Assembly: GCA_040507005.1 (NCBI GenBank)
Contig: JBEVVS010000053.1
Span: 1-64,000 of the forward strand
Source: Thiodiazotropha sp040507005
GTDB lineage: Bacteria; Pseudomonadota; Gammaproteobacteria; Chromatiales; Chromatiaceae
Length of the DNA: 64,000 nucleotides
Reading direction: 5' to 3'
Shown here: in pieces, positions 1 to 8,212 of the stretch
Layout: each line of letters starts with the position of its first letter
How positions within the stretch are numbered: position 1 is the first letter of the stretch
Made by a program: the position numbers and the translations under genes
The notes under the pieces: model-generated
The model's database searches: none
Told to the model about the DNA's origin: nothing
The model's input: the letters and a program-made list of their open reading frames with translations, nothing else

Positions 1-1350
1 TACCGCTATGACGAGCAGGGTCGAATCACTGGCATCGACTACAATGGTGTTCTGCAAAACTATGACTACGACCTGTTTGGCAGGCTGACCCATGCCGAGA
101 CCGAGCTGGGCAGCTATCGCTATGAATACGACAGTCTGGGGAACCGGACGCAAAAACTCCATACCGATCCCAAAGGCAACACCACAAGCCAGAAAAACCA
201 ATACCCCGATTCAGGTAAGGGTAACAGATTGCTGAGTCAAGAAAATGCAGGGACTCAAAACTACCGATATAATCCAGCAGGCAGCCCCGAACAGATTGGG
301 GAGCGCCTGTATGAATACGATGCCTATCAGCGGCCAGTAAAACTCTACATGGCTGATAGGAACAATCCTTTAAATAAGATCTTGATAGCTACTTATACCT
401 ACAATCGTTTCGGGGAGCGGATCAAAAAAGTCACTTATACAAACTCAATAGGTCCAAAAGTTACCTACTATCTCTACGATAGTCATCAGCTGACAGCAGA
501 GATAGACGATACAGGTAAGATTACATCTCAGTATCTCTACCAACCACGTCGCCCAATTATAAAATTAGAAGGCAAAACCGCCTACACAATACTCACTGAT
601 CATCTAGGAACACCGAGAGTAGTTATAGACGAAGATCAGCAGGCCGTATGGTCGGCGGATTACAGTCCATTTGGATTAATTAAGATAGGGCATGAGCAAA
701 TTACCCTAAATCTCAGACTGCCAGGGCAATATGAGGATCAAGAGAGTGGGTATTATTATAACTACCAAAGAAATTACGACGCGAGTCTCGGAAGGTATAT
801 CCAGAGTGATCCTATTGGTCTTGCTGGGGGACTGAATACCTACGCATACGCGAACAGTAATCCAATCATGTACATTGATCCGTTGGGGCTAATGGTTGAG
901 GGTACTTACGATAGAACCACTGGAATATTGACAATTACAAACTTGGACAACGGTCAGACATTAACCGCACCAGCTTTTTCCGGTGCCCCGGGTCAATATC
1001 AACCAGCACCAAATGGTACTTATACACTAACTGACTTTCCGTGGGGTAGTGCCGCACAAGACAATTATTTCGCATTGTTGTTGAATGACGGTCGCCTGGA
1101 TGATTACGCAGATGGATACCCAAGTAATTATGATCCGAACCAAACAATGTCGAATATCCGATTGCACTCGGGGTATGTAAGCCATGGTTGTGTTACAGTT
1201 CCAAGTGATGCTGATTCCGATACGTGGTTACAGATTCAGGAAATGATTCAGGGAACAAGCCAAGGTGATCCAATTGTTATTGGTGAACAAAGTTTTCCAA
1301 ACTACGGCACGATTCACGTGATTGGATCGGGGTTTGGCTCCGTCCCTTAA
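1..1350 (+). CDS. RHS-repeat toxin with C-terminal L,D-transpeptidase-like (Tlde1-type) domain, 5' truncated
   Basis: The reading frame is open from base 1, so the gene begins outside the window; 449 residues are visible. YD-type repeats (YRYDEQGRI, YEYDSLGNR, YEYDAYQRP, YLYDSHQLT) run to the hyperconserved RHS core, with DPIGLAGG near residue 270 and DPLGL near 293. RHS proteins form a shell around a variable C-terminal toxin. After DPLGL the last ~150 residues contain RLHSG (His 389) and SHGC (Cys 397). That His...S-x-G-C spacing is the catalytic signature of L,D-transpeptidase-fold enzymes and of DUF2778/Tlde1 T6SS effectors, which damage peptidoglycan precursors in the periplasm of rivals. 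The toxin identity is inferred from this motif. The next gene starts 17 bases after the stop and encodes an exported protein, as expected for immunity to a periplasmic toxin. Secretion route (T6SS or other) cannot be told from the window. Confidence 0.8.
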   Translation, partial: YRYDEQGRITGIDYNGVLQNYDYDLFGRLTHAETELGSYRYEYDSLGNRTQKLHTDPKGNTTSQKNQYPDSGKGNRLLSQENAGTQNYRYNPAGSPEQIGERLYEYDAYQRPVKLYMADRNNPLNKILIATYTYNRFGERIKKVTYTNSIGPKVTYYLYDSHQLTAEIDDTGKITSQYLYQPRRPIIKLEGKTAYTILTDHLGTPRVVIDEDQQAVWSADYSPFGLIKIGHEQITLNLRLPGQYEDQESGYYYNYQRNYDASLGRYIQSDPIGLAGGLNTYAYANSNPIMYIDPLGLMVEGTYDRTTGILTITNLDNGQTLTAPAFSGAPGQYQPAPNGTYTLTDFPWGSAAQDNYFALLLNDGRLDDYADGYPSNYDPNQTMSNIRLHSGYVSHGCVTVPSDADSDTWLQIQEMIQGTSQGDPIVIGEQSFPNYGTIHVIGSGFGSVP

Positions 1351-1367
1351 TTGAATAGGTAAATTAT

Positions 1368-1820
1368 ATGAATAGACTATTGATCGGTTTATTGGCTCTT
1401 TTGATTCATTGTGGGTGCGCTACTGCATCTACAACTGATGGATCAGTTGTCGAACAAAAAATTGGTCAGTTAATTATCTCGCATGATCAGATGTTTAGTT
1501 ATGAAAACGATGACAACCCGTTTGGCTCGACTATGCTTTATGATCAATTTGTTAAGGTATTTAATAGTGATATAAAGTTGTTATCGAAAGACGATCAGGT
1601 CAGATTCTTATGGTCAGCAATGTGGCATTTGGATTTCGATGGGCACTCGATGATGCAATTCCAAACAATTATTGCACAGAATTGTGGTGAGGAATTTATC
1701 GAAAAACTTGAAGGTTATGTAAAAATAGAAAATGAGCTTCAGCGAAATAAATCGCGTCTACATTTATCAGAAAAAGTATTATTTGGAATAAAGAAGATAA
1801 TGGAACTCGGGGTTAAATAA
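1368..1820 (+). CDS. small exported protein, candidate immunity protein of the RHS toxin
   Basis: A 150-residue protein with a hydrophobic signal sequence (MNRLLIGLLALLIHCGC). A cysteine follows the hydrophobic core, but the residues before it are a poor lipobox, so either a lipoprotein or a cleaved soluble protein is possible. I recognise no family. It lies 17 bases downstream of the RHS toxin stop on the same strand, the classic position of an immunity gene. A periplasmic location fits a toxin carrying an L,D-transpeptidase-type active site. It is AT-rich like the rest of 1-4.6 kb and unlike the housekeeping genes further on. The immunity role is inferred from position and export only. Confidence 0.6.
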   Translation: MNRLLIGLLALLIHCGCATASTTDGSVVEQKIGQLIISHDQMFSYENDDNPFGSTMLYDQFVKVFNSDIKLLSKDDQVRFLWSAMWHLDFDGHSMMQFQTIIAQNCGEEFIEKLEGYVKIENELQRNKSRLHLSEKVLFGIKKIMELGVK

Positions 1821-2091
1821 CCATCATTAATATTAACGGCATAAAGGGAACACTCAAAAAAATACTGTCTAAATTAACAAAAGTAAAGTGGACACTTGTA
1901 GTGGCATAGTTATTTAGACGACTTAATTATGGGTGATATTATCAACCTCAGACGTGAAATAATAATCTAGGGCACCATTTGAGTTACACAATAGTAATTG
2001 AAGCGAAATGTCATGGCACTCTTGTTGGCTGTACTTTAATCTAGAAATCCTAAATGCTAGATCATGCTAATGATTAGCTAAGGGAGCATCT

Positions 2092-2424
2092 GTGAAACAA
2101 CATCTAATAGTTGGGCTATTGGTATTAACAGGGTGTATCGGCCAGCCAGATGGATCCACAAAGGATGAATTTAGAAATATTTTCGTGTTTACTAAAGTTA
2201 ATCATCATGCCAAGGATTCAAATGATCTCTACAAAAAAATAAAAACATCATTTTCGGAAGAAGAGATATCCAAGATTACCTATGTCCTGAAATACTATAA
2301 AGAAGAATATCGCGTGGATAAGGGCAAAATCTATATTTCTGATAATCTCGCGAATGATTTAGACTTAATGGCCAACTATTCAAAAAAGGCTTTTGATGAA
2401 GAGTGGTTGAAATCAAGGAAATAA
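2092..2424 (+). CDS. small lipoprotein of unknown function
   Basis: A 110-residue protein starting at GTG 2092, preceded by a purine-rich GGGAG about six bases upstream. The N-terminus MKQHLIVGLLVLTGC has a good lipobox (LTGC), so it should be a lipidated envelope protein. The remainder is charged and lysine-rich, with no family I can name. It lies ~270 bases after the putative immunity gene on the same strand, in the same AT-rich stretch. It could be a second or orphan immunity protein, as RHS loci often accumulate these, but nothing beyond location supports that. Confidence 0.5.
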   Translation: MKQHLIVGLLVLTGCIGQPDGSTKDEFRNIFVFTKVNHHAKDSNDLYKKIKTSFSEEEISKITYVLKYYKEEYRVDKGKIYISDNLANDLDLMANYSKKAFDEEWLKSRK

Positions 2425-3092
2425 GCCAAGCTATGTGATTTTAAAAAAAGCCCTATGTAAGAAGCATTTATAGACTCAGCATATCTAATGGAGTCTGTAT
2501 TAAAAAAACCATATAGACCGCAAATGTAAACCAACAGTTCAATCTTCAAGCTATAAAAAGTACATCTAGTATCTAAATACTCAGGTCAAGGTAATAAACG
2601 GAGTAATAAGAATAGAGCCTGATAGAATGAAAATATCTTTTCGATTATGGATAGTAATATAGTCAGAGAATCATATTTAGATCACCAATTTAGATGATTA
2701 GAGCGTGATTGTGTTATGTCGATAGGCTTAAGTGATGCAGACAATAGAGGCAGTTCCTGCCTGATCTAACAGCGAATTAGAATCGGATGTAACTTCACGT
2801 CCAAGTTAAAGTCTGAACTACTACGCACTAAAGCAATGACCTTGTTGATAGCACTGTGTAATATTCAGTGAACAACTGAGCAAAAATGCGCCACCTATTT
2901 CATTACAGACATCTAAGGGCTTAATGAGTTATCCACATGATATGTGAAATAGATCACGTAACAATATAATGAGACGCTGAATTACTCTCGAATAAGAGAT
3001 TTATTGTTCCATTAACTAGATATTAAACGGTATTCTCGTTTTTGAACTTTAGGAAAGTCGTTAATGGAATTACAAGAGGTATTATTTAGATC
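2425..3092. other. AT-rich stretch without a recognisable gene
   Basis: About 670 bases with frequent stops in every frame and no Shine-Dalgarno-backed open frame of useful length. It may hold decayed remnants of earlier RHS cassettes or a promoter for the lipoprotein gene at 3093, but I see no repeat, tRNA or transposase fragment that proves it. Confidence 0.5.
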
Positions 3093-3629
3093 ATGTTTGG
3101 ACGATTCAGTGGACTGTTACCAGGAGTGTTTTCTTTAATATTGATAATGCAAGGATGCGGGGGCGGTGGTGGCTCATCCGACAATCCGACCGATACTAGT
3201 GATACAGGTAATGGCAGTAATTCAGATCAAGCATCTCAATTGGCAGGTCGTACATGGCAGTTGTGTAATCAATTTAGTGCAACCAGTACTCTCTTCACTC
3301 AGGAGTATACAGAGACAGGATTTGCAGCGACATACAACACTTATCAGAATGATAGTTGCTCCGGTACTCCATTTACCTCTGATGAGATTGTTTCAGGTAC
3401 TTATACGGTGGGTGGTGACGTTACTACAACCGGGGGAGTTACCGCAACAGAGTTAGACTATCATGTAACAAGTGCTTTTGGTTCACCGCTTCCGGTTGCA
3501 GATCAGTATTCACTTTATGATATCTATTATATCGATAATGATGCTCTTTATTTCAGCGATGAGAGTTCGACCGAAGCTCAAAGTCGACCGGACACTATAG
3601 ACTTTTCTGACGCATATTTACTGATTTAA
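3093..3629 (+). CDS. glycine-rich-linker lipoprotein, unknown function
   Basis: A 178-residue protein with a signal sequence ending in a lipobox (MQGC). A run of five glycines and a Ser/Asp/Asn/Thr-rich spacer follow, an arrangement common in outer-membrane or surface lipoproteins, where the flexible linker holds a folded domain away from the membrane. The folded part (about residues 50-178) is rich in Thr, Ser, Asp and Tyr with few charged residues and two internal cysteines (CNQF and NDSCSG), compatible with a small beta-rich extracellular domain. I recognise no family. There is no close same-strand neighbour, so it is probably monocistronic. Confidence 0.6.
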   Translation: MFGRFSGLLPGVFSLILIMQGCGGGGGSSDNPTDTSDTGNGSNSDQASQLAGRTWQLCNQFSATSTLFTQEYTETGFAATYNTYQNDSCSGTPFTSDEIVSGTYTVGGDVTTTGGVTATELDYHVTSAFGSPLPVADQYSLYDIYYIDNDALYFSDESSTEAQSRPDTIDFSDAYLLI

Positions 3630-4038
3630 GAAAGGTTAAGCTTACAATCTTGTCACTTATTCATGCTAAACAGCAATAAGTTATCCTGATTACTCGTCAT
3701 GATCAGCCATTGATTCCGATCTTGATTTAAGCGTACTAGTCTTTGTAGCCTTGAGTTGTCTATGAAAAGCGTTGGCTGAAGGGAAGTGGCCATCGAGCAC
3801 CCAGGGATGGGTTTGCAGTGGTTTTTCATAGACAGCCCCAGGCTACAGAGGCAGTCTCGGATTAAACATCAAAGTCCAGTGTGATCCAGATATTGCAATA
3901 GCCTAGAGAATGTTTACTTACCGGTTCCATAGCTGAGACTCGTGGCTAACCAGCTAAGTTATAAAGTAGACCGGAAGACACTTCAAGCCACGACTACTCC
4001 AGGTGAATATGAGTGCTTCACTCGATTAAGATAAGTGA
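3630..4038. other. intergenic region between convergent secreted-protein genes
   Basis: Apart from the hairpin at 3743-3848, the region holds one weaker inverted repeat (TCGTGGCT at 3940-3947 against AGCCACGA at 3986-3993). No gene is supported. The flanking genes converge, so it should contain terminators; neither structure ends in a clear T-tract. Confidence 0.4.
3743..3848. repeat. long imperfect inverted repeat (possible REP/MITE-like or structured RNA element)
   Basis: Arms at 3743-3770 and 3821-3848 match at 23 of 28 positions when one is reverse-complemented. They share GTAGCCT and TGTCTATGAAAA, and several mismatches would still pair as G-U in RNA. The ~50-base centre contains a GC-rich segment with a small CACCCAGGGATGGGT near-palindrome. 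The element sits in a ~400-base gene-free gap between two secreted-protein genes. No coding frame runs through it. No second copy was noticed in the window. Confidence 0.6.
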
Positions 4039-4608
4039 TTATCCACCTTCATCATCCGTATTCAGATATTCACGGACTTCATAACTGATGACGCTTCCCA
4101 GGCTTGGCAGCAAACATGTAATCCCATAATACCCACCCACGCTGCTATAGTCGACATCGAGGTAGAGCACACGGTTACCAGATAAGGGTGTTTTGTCGGT
4201 GTAAGATTCCAAAAGTGACCCGGTGCTGCTGTAGCTGTATAGCGTACATTCAACCATTGTGGTCCTTGGTGGATTGGTAACATTGACATAGACGGCATAA
4301 GTGCCATTTGTGTTTTCTGTGTTATCCCGCACTATTGGGCAGTCTACATAGAGGTAGCCACTGTGATCCTTGTGGAAGTACATACCGAAGGCCAGGTTTG
4401 AGAATTTGTTAGCCTCATTTGCATCCTGGGCTATACAGTTTCTTCCGGGATAGGTCTTTGAATCATACTTTTTCTTAGAATTTTTTGTTGTTGTGTAAGG
4501 GTCTTGGTCAATATCGATTGCTTGTGTCTGTATGGGAGCGGCAACTGCAGTGCACAGTAACAACATAGTCATTAGTTTTGTTCTACTAAGAGCTTCCGGT
4601 TTTTTCAT
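4039..4608 (-). CDS. secreted protein of unknown function
   Basis: A 189-residue protein with a signal peptide: a basic start (MKKPEALSRTK), a hydrophobic core (MTMLLLCTAVAAP) and probable cleavage after QTQA. GGAAA lies eight bases before the ATG. The mature part has four cysteines that could form disulfides (NCIAQD, DCPIV, ECTLY, ITCLL) and several YxVDC/VYVNVT-type beta strands, suggesting a small beta-sandwich periplasmic or extracellular domain. I cannot name a family. It has no operon partner; both neighbours are separated by more than 200 bases. Confidence 0.55.
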   Translation of the reverse strand: MKKPEALSRTKLMTMLLLCTAVAAPIQTQAIDIDQDPYTTTKNSKKKYDSKTYPGRNCIAQDANEANKFSNLAFGMYFHKDHSGYLYVDCPIVRDNTENTNGTYAVYVNVTNPPRTTMVECTLYSYSSTGSLLESYTDKTPLSGNRVLYLDVDYSSVGGYYGITCLLPSLGSVISYEVREYLNTDDEGG

Positions 4609-4853
4609 CTTACTATTTCCATTGGTTATTAGTGATTATGAATACGAGTGTATTATGAAGTGGGGATCGATACTTCGCAGGTAATAATGCACACACTGTC
4701 AAATGGTAAAATTACCTTTACCTGTGCGAGAAATGATGAAACATGGCGGGAAAGATCGAATTAGAATGATCTCGCGCTCAGGAAATTAAGCAGAAATTCT
4801 ACTTAGCCGACAGCAAACTATCCCAGTTGGTTTTGAGCTGCCTCTTGATACGA

Positions 4854-6632
4854 CTAACGCATAAGATCAAGCAAACCGCCACTACCCTTGTTTTTGTCGA
4901 TATACTCAGCGATCTTCTTATGTCCGTTGTGTCGGGCAAGGTCGACAGCAGTTTCTCGGCGCTTGTTGAGGTGGTGGGCGTCGGCTTTGACTTGCAGCAG
5001 GCGTTTTACAACCTCCATGTTGCCTTGTTCAGCCGCCAGCATCAGAGCGGAATTGCCGGCTTTGTTGTAATGGTTGAGATCGGGTCCATAGCGTAACAGG
5101 ATATCGACTGTGGATAGGGAGCCGTTTCTCGCGGCCAGCATCAGGGCAGTGTTGCCGTTACTGCTTTCCTGATTGATGTTCTGATCATTTTGAATCAGTT
5201 CAGCGACGAGTTCAGCGTGACCGTGGTAGGCAGCGCGCATCAGTGGCGTTAAACCATCTTTCGCCTTCAGGTCTGCCTGCGCCCCCGAGCGCAACAGTAA
5301 ATAAAAGATATCCTTATCCCCTGTATCGATGGCGTGATAGAGGGGCGTACGGCCTTTGTTGTCAGCCTGGTTGATCGCCACGCCCTGTTTCAGCAGCAGA
5401 TTGACGATATCGGATTGTTGTTTGGCTACTGCCAGGATTAATGGTGTGATGCCATCTTCCGTGGTTTTTTTAGCATCTGCATCTTTTGTAAGCAACAGTT
5501 TGACGAGTTGTTGATTCTTGTGTTCAACCGCCATATGCAAGGGTGTTATACCGCTTTTCTCGGAGACATTGACCTCGGCATTATGTTCAATCAGCAGTCG
5601 TACAAGTTCGAGGTTGTTCTCTCTGCTGGCAAGAATCAGGGGTGTTGGACTCGCTGCGCTGGCGAGGTTTGGATCGGCCCCATTGTCCAGAAGCAGGAGG
5701 ACTACATCGCTGTGTCCCTGCCAGACGCCTCGACTCAGCGGAGTGAGCCCCTCAGGATCCAGGCCGTTGATTTCAGAGCCCTCCTTGAGCAGAGCTTCAA
5801 CAAGTGGCATCTGTCCACGCCATGCGGCCAGGTGCAGGGTGCTCCAGCCGGCAAAGGGATTTCTTTCCTCGTTGGCTTTCGTTTTTGAAGGCATGACAGA
5901 CTGACTGACTTTGGCCAGGTCCGGAAAATCAGTTCTTAGATTCCTGGTCTGGGTAGCTATGCCTCCTGCTGCCTTGAGTTTTTTAGCAATGACGTGGTAT
6001 TTGCGTAATTGGGCTATGTCCAGCGGGGTCTGCTTATTGCGGTTTTTTGCATTCACTTTGGCACCGCTGTGGATCAGTGCTTCAACTGCTGTGGCCTGTT
6101 GCCTGCTGGTGGCGATCAGTAGCGGCGTGTTGTTGTTGGCATCATGGGTTTCGAGTTTGGCGCCTGCCTTAATCAGACTGCGTACGATCGTGGTATGACC
6201 AAGACCGGCGGCGGAGTGGAGTGGGGTATCACCCAGACTGTCGCTTGTGTTGGGATTGGCGCCNNNNNNNNNNNNNNNNNNNNNNNNNNNNNNNNNNNNN
6301 NNNNNNNNNNNNNNNNNNNNNNNNNNNNNNNNNNNNNNNNNNNNNNNNNNNNNNNNNNNNNNNTGATAGGCCTTGGCAGGGTCTTTTTTAACGCCCCGGC
6401 CTGAGCGATAGAGTCCGCCAAGGGCAAACTGCGCCTCCCGATCACCCTGTTGAGCCAGATTCGTATAGATCTCTGCCGCTTGGTTAAAGTTGCGAAGACG
6501 AATTGCCGTTTCTGCCTCTTCGTGAGAGGAGGCCTGGAGCGAATGGGGGTGCAGGATGAGCAGCATGCACAGTAGGCAGGCGCTTTTATAGCAGCTGAGA
6601 TTAATTGTTCCTTCTCTTTTAGGCTGTGCCAT
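4854..6632 (-). CDS. exported Sel1/ankyrin-repeat protein, interrupted by an assembly gap
   Basis: The start is taken at ATG 6632 (MAQPKREG...). It overlaps the last 14 bases of the upstream flavoprotein gene and is followed by a signal-like segment (CLLCMLLILHPHSLQASS). Next come Sel1-type TPR repeats (AQFALGGLYRSGRGVKKDPAKAY), then the N run, then about a dozen ankyrin repeats (GDTPLHSAAGLGHTTIV, GITPLHMAVEHKNQQLV and similar) to residue ~590. Ankyrin and Sel1 repeats are protein-binding solenoids without catalysis. The frame continues across the gap, but the 100-N length is a placeholder, so repeat number and frame continuity are unproved. Overlap with the Fe-S flavoprotein gene suggests translational coupling and possibly a scaffold role in the redox system, which is inference. 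Confidence 0.75.
   Translation of the reverse strand: MAQPKREGTINLSCYKSACLLCMLLILHPHSLQASSHEEAETAIRLRNFNQAAEIYTNLAQQGDREAQFALGGLYRSGRGVKKDPAKAYXXXXXXXXXXXXXXXXXXXXXXXXXXXXXXXXXXGANPNTSDSLGDTPLHSAAGLGHTTIVRSLIKAGAKLETHDANNNTPLLIATSRQQATAVEALIHSGAKVNAKNRNKQTPLDIAQLRKYHVIAKKLKAAGGIATQTRNLRTDFPDLAKVSQSVMPSKTKANEERNPFAGWSTLHLAAWRGQMPLVEALLKEGSEINGLDPEGLTPLSRGVWQGHSDVVLLLLDNGADPNLASAASPTPLILASRENNLELVRLLIEHNAEVNVSEKSGITPLHMAVEHKNQQLVKLLLTKDADAKKTTEDGITPLILAVAKQQSDIVNLLLKQGVAINQADNKGRTPLYHAIDTGDKDIFYLLLRSGAQADLKAKDGLTPLMRAAYHGHAELVAELIQNDQNINQESSNGNTALMLAARNGSLSTVDILLRYGPDLNHYNKAGNSALMLAAEQGNMEVVKRLLQVKADAHHLNKRRETAVDLARHNGHKKIAEYIDKNKGSGGLLDLMR
6264..6363. other. assembly gap (100 N) inside the Sel1/ankyrin gene
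   Basis: Exactly 100 undetermined bases, a common placeholder length for a gap of unknown size. It falls between the Sel1 region and the first complete ankyrin repeat, so collapsed ankyrin repeats are a likely cause. Confidence 0.95.
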
Positions 6633-7941
6633 GTTTGGTTTCCACATTGATTCCTGTGTCTTTAAGAAAGCCTGTCGGCAGGATACCCCCCGCACAGATA
6701 ATGGCTGCATTGTTCGCTATCACAATCTTCTCCCCTTCCTTGTCGATAGTCACCTCATCCTCTGTAAACTCCAGGACATTTGAGCTTAACAACAGATTGA
6801 GCTTACCTGATTCCGCAGCGGCATCGACCTTGGCCCGGTTTTTCTTTTTCGCCCGGCTGAATGCGCCGCTCCTATAAGAGAGGGTGACCGTGGTGCCTGG
6901 TTCGTCGGCGATGCTGTGGGCCGCCTCCAGGGCGCTGTCACCGCCGCCAACGACCAGTACGTGTTGATTCCTGTACTGTTCCGGGTCGATGAGACGGTAG
7001 GTGATTTTACTCAGTTCTTCTCCCGGTACTCCCAGTTTTCTGGGTGTTCCTCGCCTGCCGATGGTGAGTAGTACCTTTTTTGTATGGTAGACATCTTTAT
7101 TGGTTTTGACATCATACCCACCTTTGTCATTAGGGGTAATCTTCTCAACCCTTTCGTGGTAGCTGATCTCAACGCCGGTTTTTTTCTCCACTTTCTGCCA
7201 AAACTCCAGCAGCTTTTCCTTGGTTGTCTCCGTGAACTTCACTTCACCTACCAACGGCATCTTGACCGGGGCGGTCATTACCAGCTTGCCTCGAGGGAAT
7301 TGAAACACCGTCCCCCCCAGGGACTCCTGTTCGACGGTTTTGTATTTCAGCTTTTTCTCCAGGGCTCTCAGGGAGGCGCAGAAGCCAGACGGTCCGGCAC
7401 CGACAATCAAGACATCAAGGGGCGCGGAATCCTCACCCTTTTGCAAATCCTCAGCGATGTAGTCCAGGGCCTTGTAGCCCTGCTCGATGGCATTTCTGAT
7501 CAGCCCCATGCCACCGAGTTCTCCGGCGATGTAGATACCGGGCATACTGGTTTCGAAGTTGGGTTCCAGAAGCGGGATGTCGACACCGCGCTTTTCGGTA
7601 CCGAAAACCAGGGTGATGGCGTCGAAAGGGCAGGCGGTTTTGCAGGCGCCATGGCCGATGCAGTTGGTGGGGGCGATCAGCTCCGCCTTGTTGTCGATGA
7701 GGCCGAGAACCGGGTGATTGGCCTGTTCCGGGCACGCTTTGACACAGGTGCCGCAGCCCATGCACTTTCCCGGGTCGATCAGGGGGTGGAGTGAGGCGGG
7801 TTCGGTCAGGCCGGCCTCGAACTCCTCGGTCTTCAGCGCCAGATTCCGTTTACTCTTCCTCCTTGTATAGATGATATAGATAGCCCACACCAAAAGTATG
7901 GGTATCGCATAGATCATGTAGAGTTCTAGGGAGTACTGCAT
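6619..7941 (-). CDS. membrane-anchored ferredoxin-domain FAD/NAD(P)-dependent oxidoreductase
   Basis: A 440-residue protein with an N-terminal membrane anchor (residues ~8-26, YMIYAIPILLVWAIYIIY) and a basic stretch that should place the rest in the cytoplasm. A ferredoxin-like domain follows, with CMGCGTCVKACP and CIGHGACKTACP; the second motif has His where the second Cys of a [4Fe-4S] motif is usual. The remainder is a thioredoxin-reductase-like two-nucleotide-fold flavoprotein: GAGPSG for FAD, VVGGGDSALEAA for NAD(P)H and ICAGG near the end. There is no CXXC redox disulfide between them, so it is not a thioredoxin reductase. The likely role is electron transfer between NAD(P)H, flavin and Fe-S centres. 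It is divergent from the b-type/multihaem cytochrome genes and coupled to the ankyrin gene. Confidence 0.85.
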   Translation of the reverse strand: MQYSLELYMIYAIPILLVWAIYIIYTRRKSKRNLALKTEEFEAGLTEPASLHPLIDPGKCMGCGTCVKACPEQANHPVLGLIDNKAELIAPTNCIGHGACKTACPFDAITLVFGTEKRGVDIPLLEPNFETSMPGIYIAGELGGMGLIRNAIEQGYKALDYIAEDLQKGEDSAPLDVLIVGAGPSGFCASLRALEKKLKYKTVEQESLGGTVFQFPRGKLVMTAPVKMPLVGEVKFTETTKEKLLEFWQKVEKKTGVEISYHERVEKITPNDKGGYDVKTNKDVYHTKKVLLTIGRRGTPRKLGVPGEELSKITYRLIDPEQYRNQHVLVVGGGDSALEAAHSIADEPGTTVTLSYRSGAFSRAKKKNRAKVDAAAESGKLNLLLSSNVLEFTEDEVTIDKEGEKIVIANNAAIICAGGILPTGFLKDTGINVETKHGTA

Positions 7942-8212
7942 CTTGTTGTTTGTACTCGAAAAAATAGAAATGGTAGAAGTTCACATTTTGATAACATATG
8001 GGATGTAAATTCTACACGCTTATTCATCATTTCGGTCTCGCTGCCGAAAACATAAATGTTGTCAGAGTTTGTTTTTGTGAAGCCTTTCATAGATGGGAAA
8101 ATTGTCCCAATATAATATTAACTGTATAAGCTAAATTGAGGCTGACTATAAGATTCAACTCAATAAATAAGTAAATAAGTGATTGATTTTATACCAAAGT
8201 TACAGGTGAACT
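7942..8212. promoter_or_regulatory. divergent promoter region of the redox locus
   Basis: A 271-base AT-rich spacer between the minus-strand flavoprotein gene and the plus-strand membrane cytochrome gene; promoters for both directions must lie here or further upstream. AGGTGA lies six bases before the ATG at 8213. I found no convincing palindromic operator or FNR-type TTGAT-N4-ATCAA box by eye. Confidence 0.45.

Noticed and set aside
1850..2000. Possible insertion-sequence end after the immunity-like gene (GTAAAGTGGACACTTG)
   Set aside because: No matching inverted end or transposase fragment was found within the window.
7084..7794. 236-codon plus-strand frame opposite the Fe-S flavoprotein
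   Set aside because: No family resemblance; the opposite strand encodes ferredoxin and nucleotide-binding motifs.
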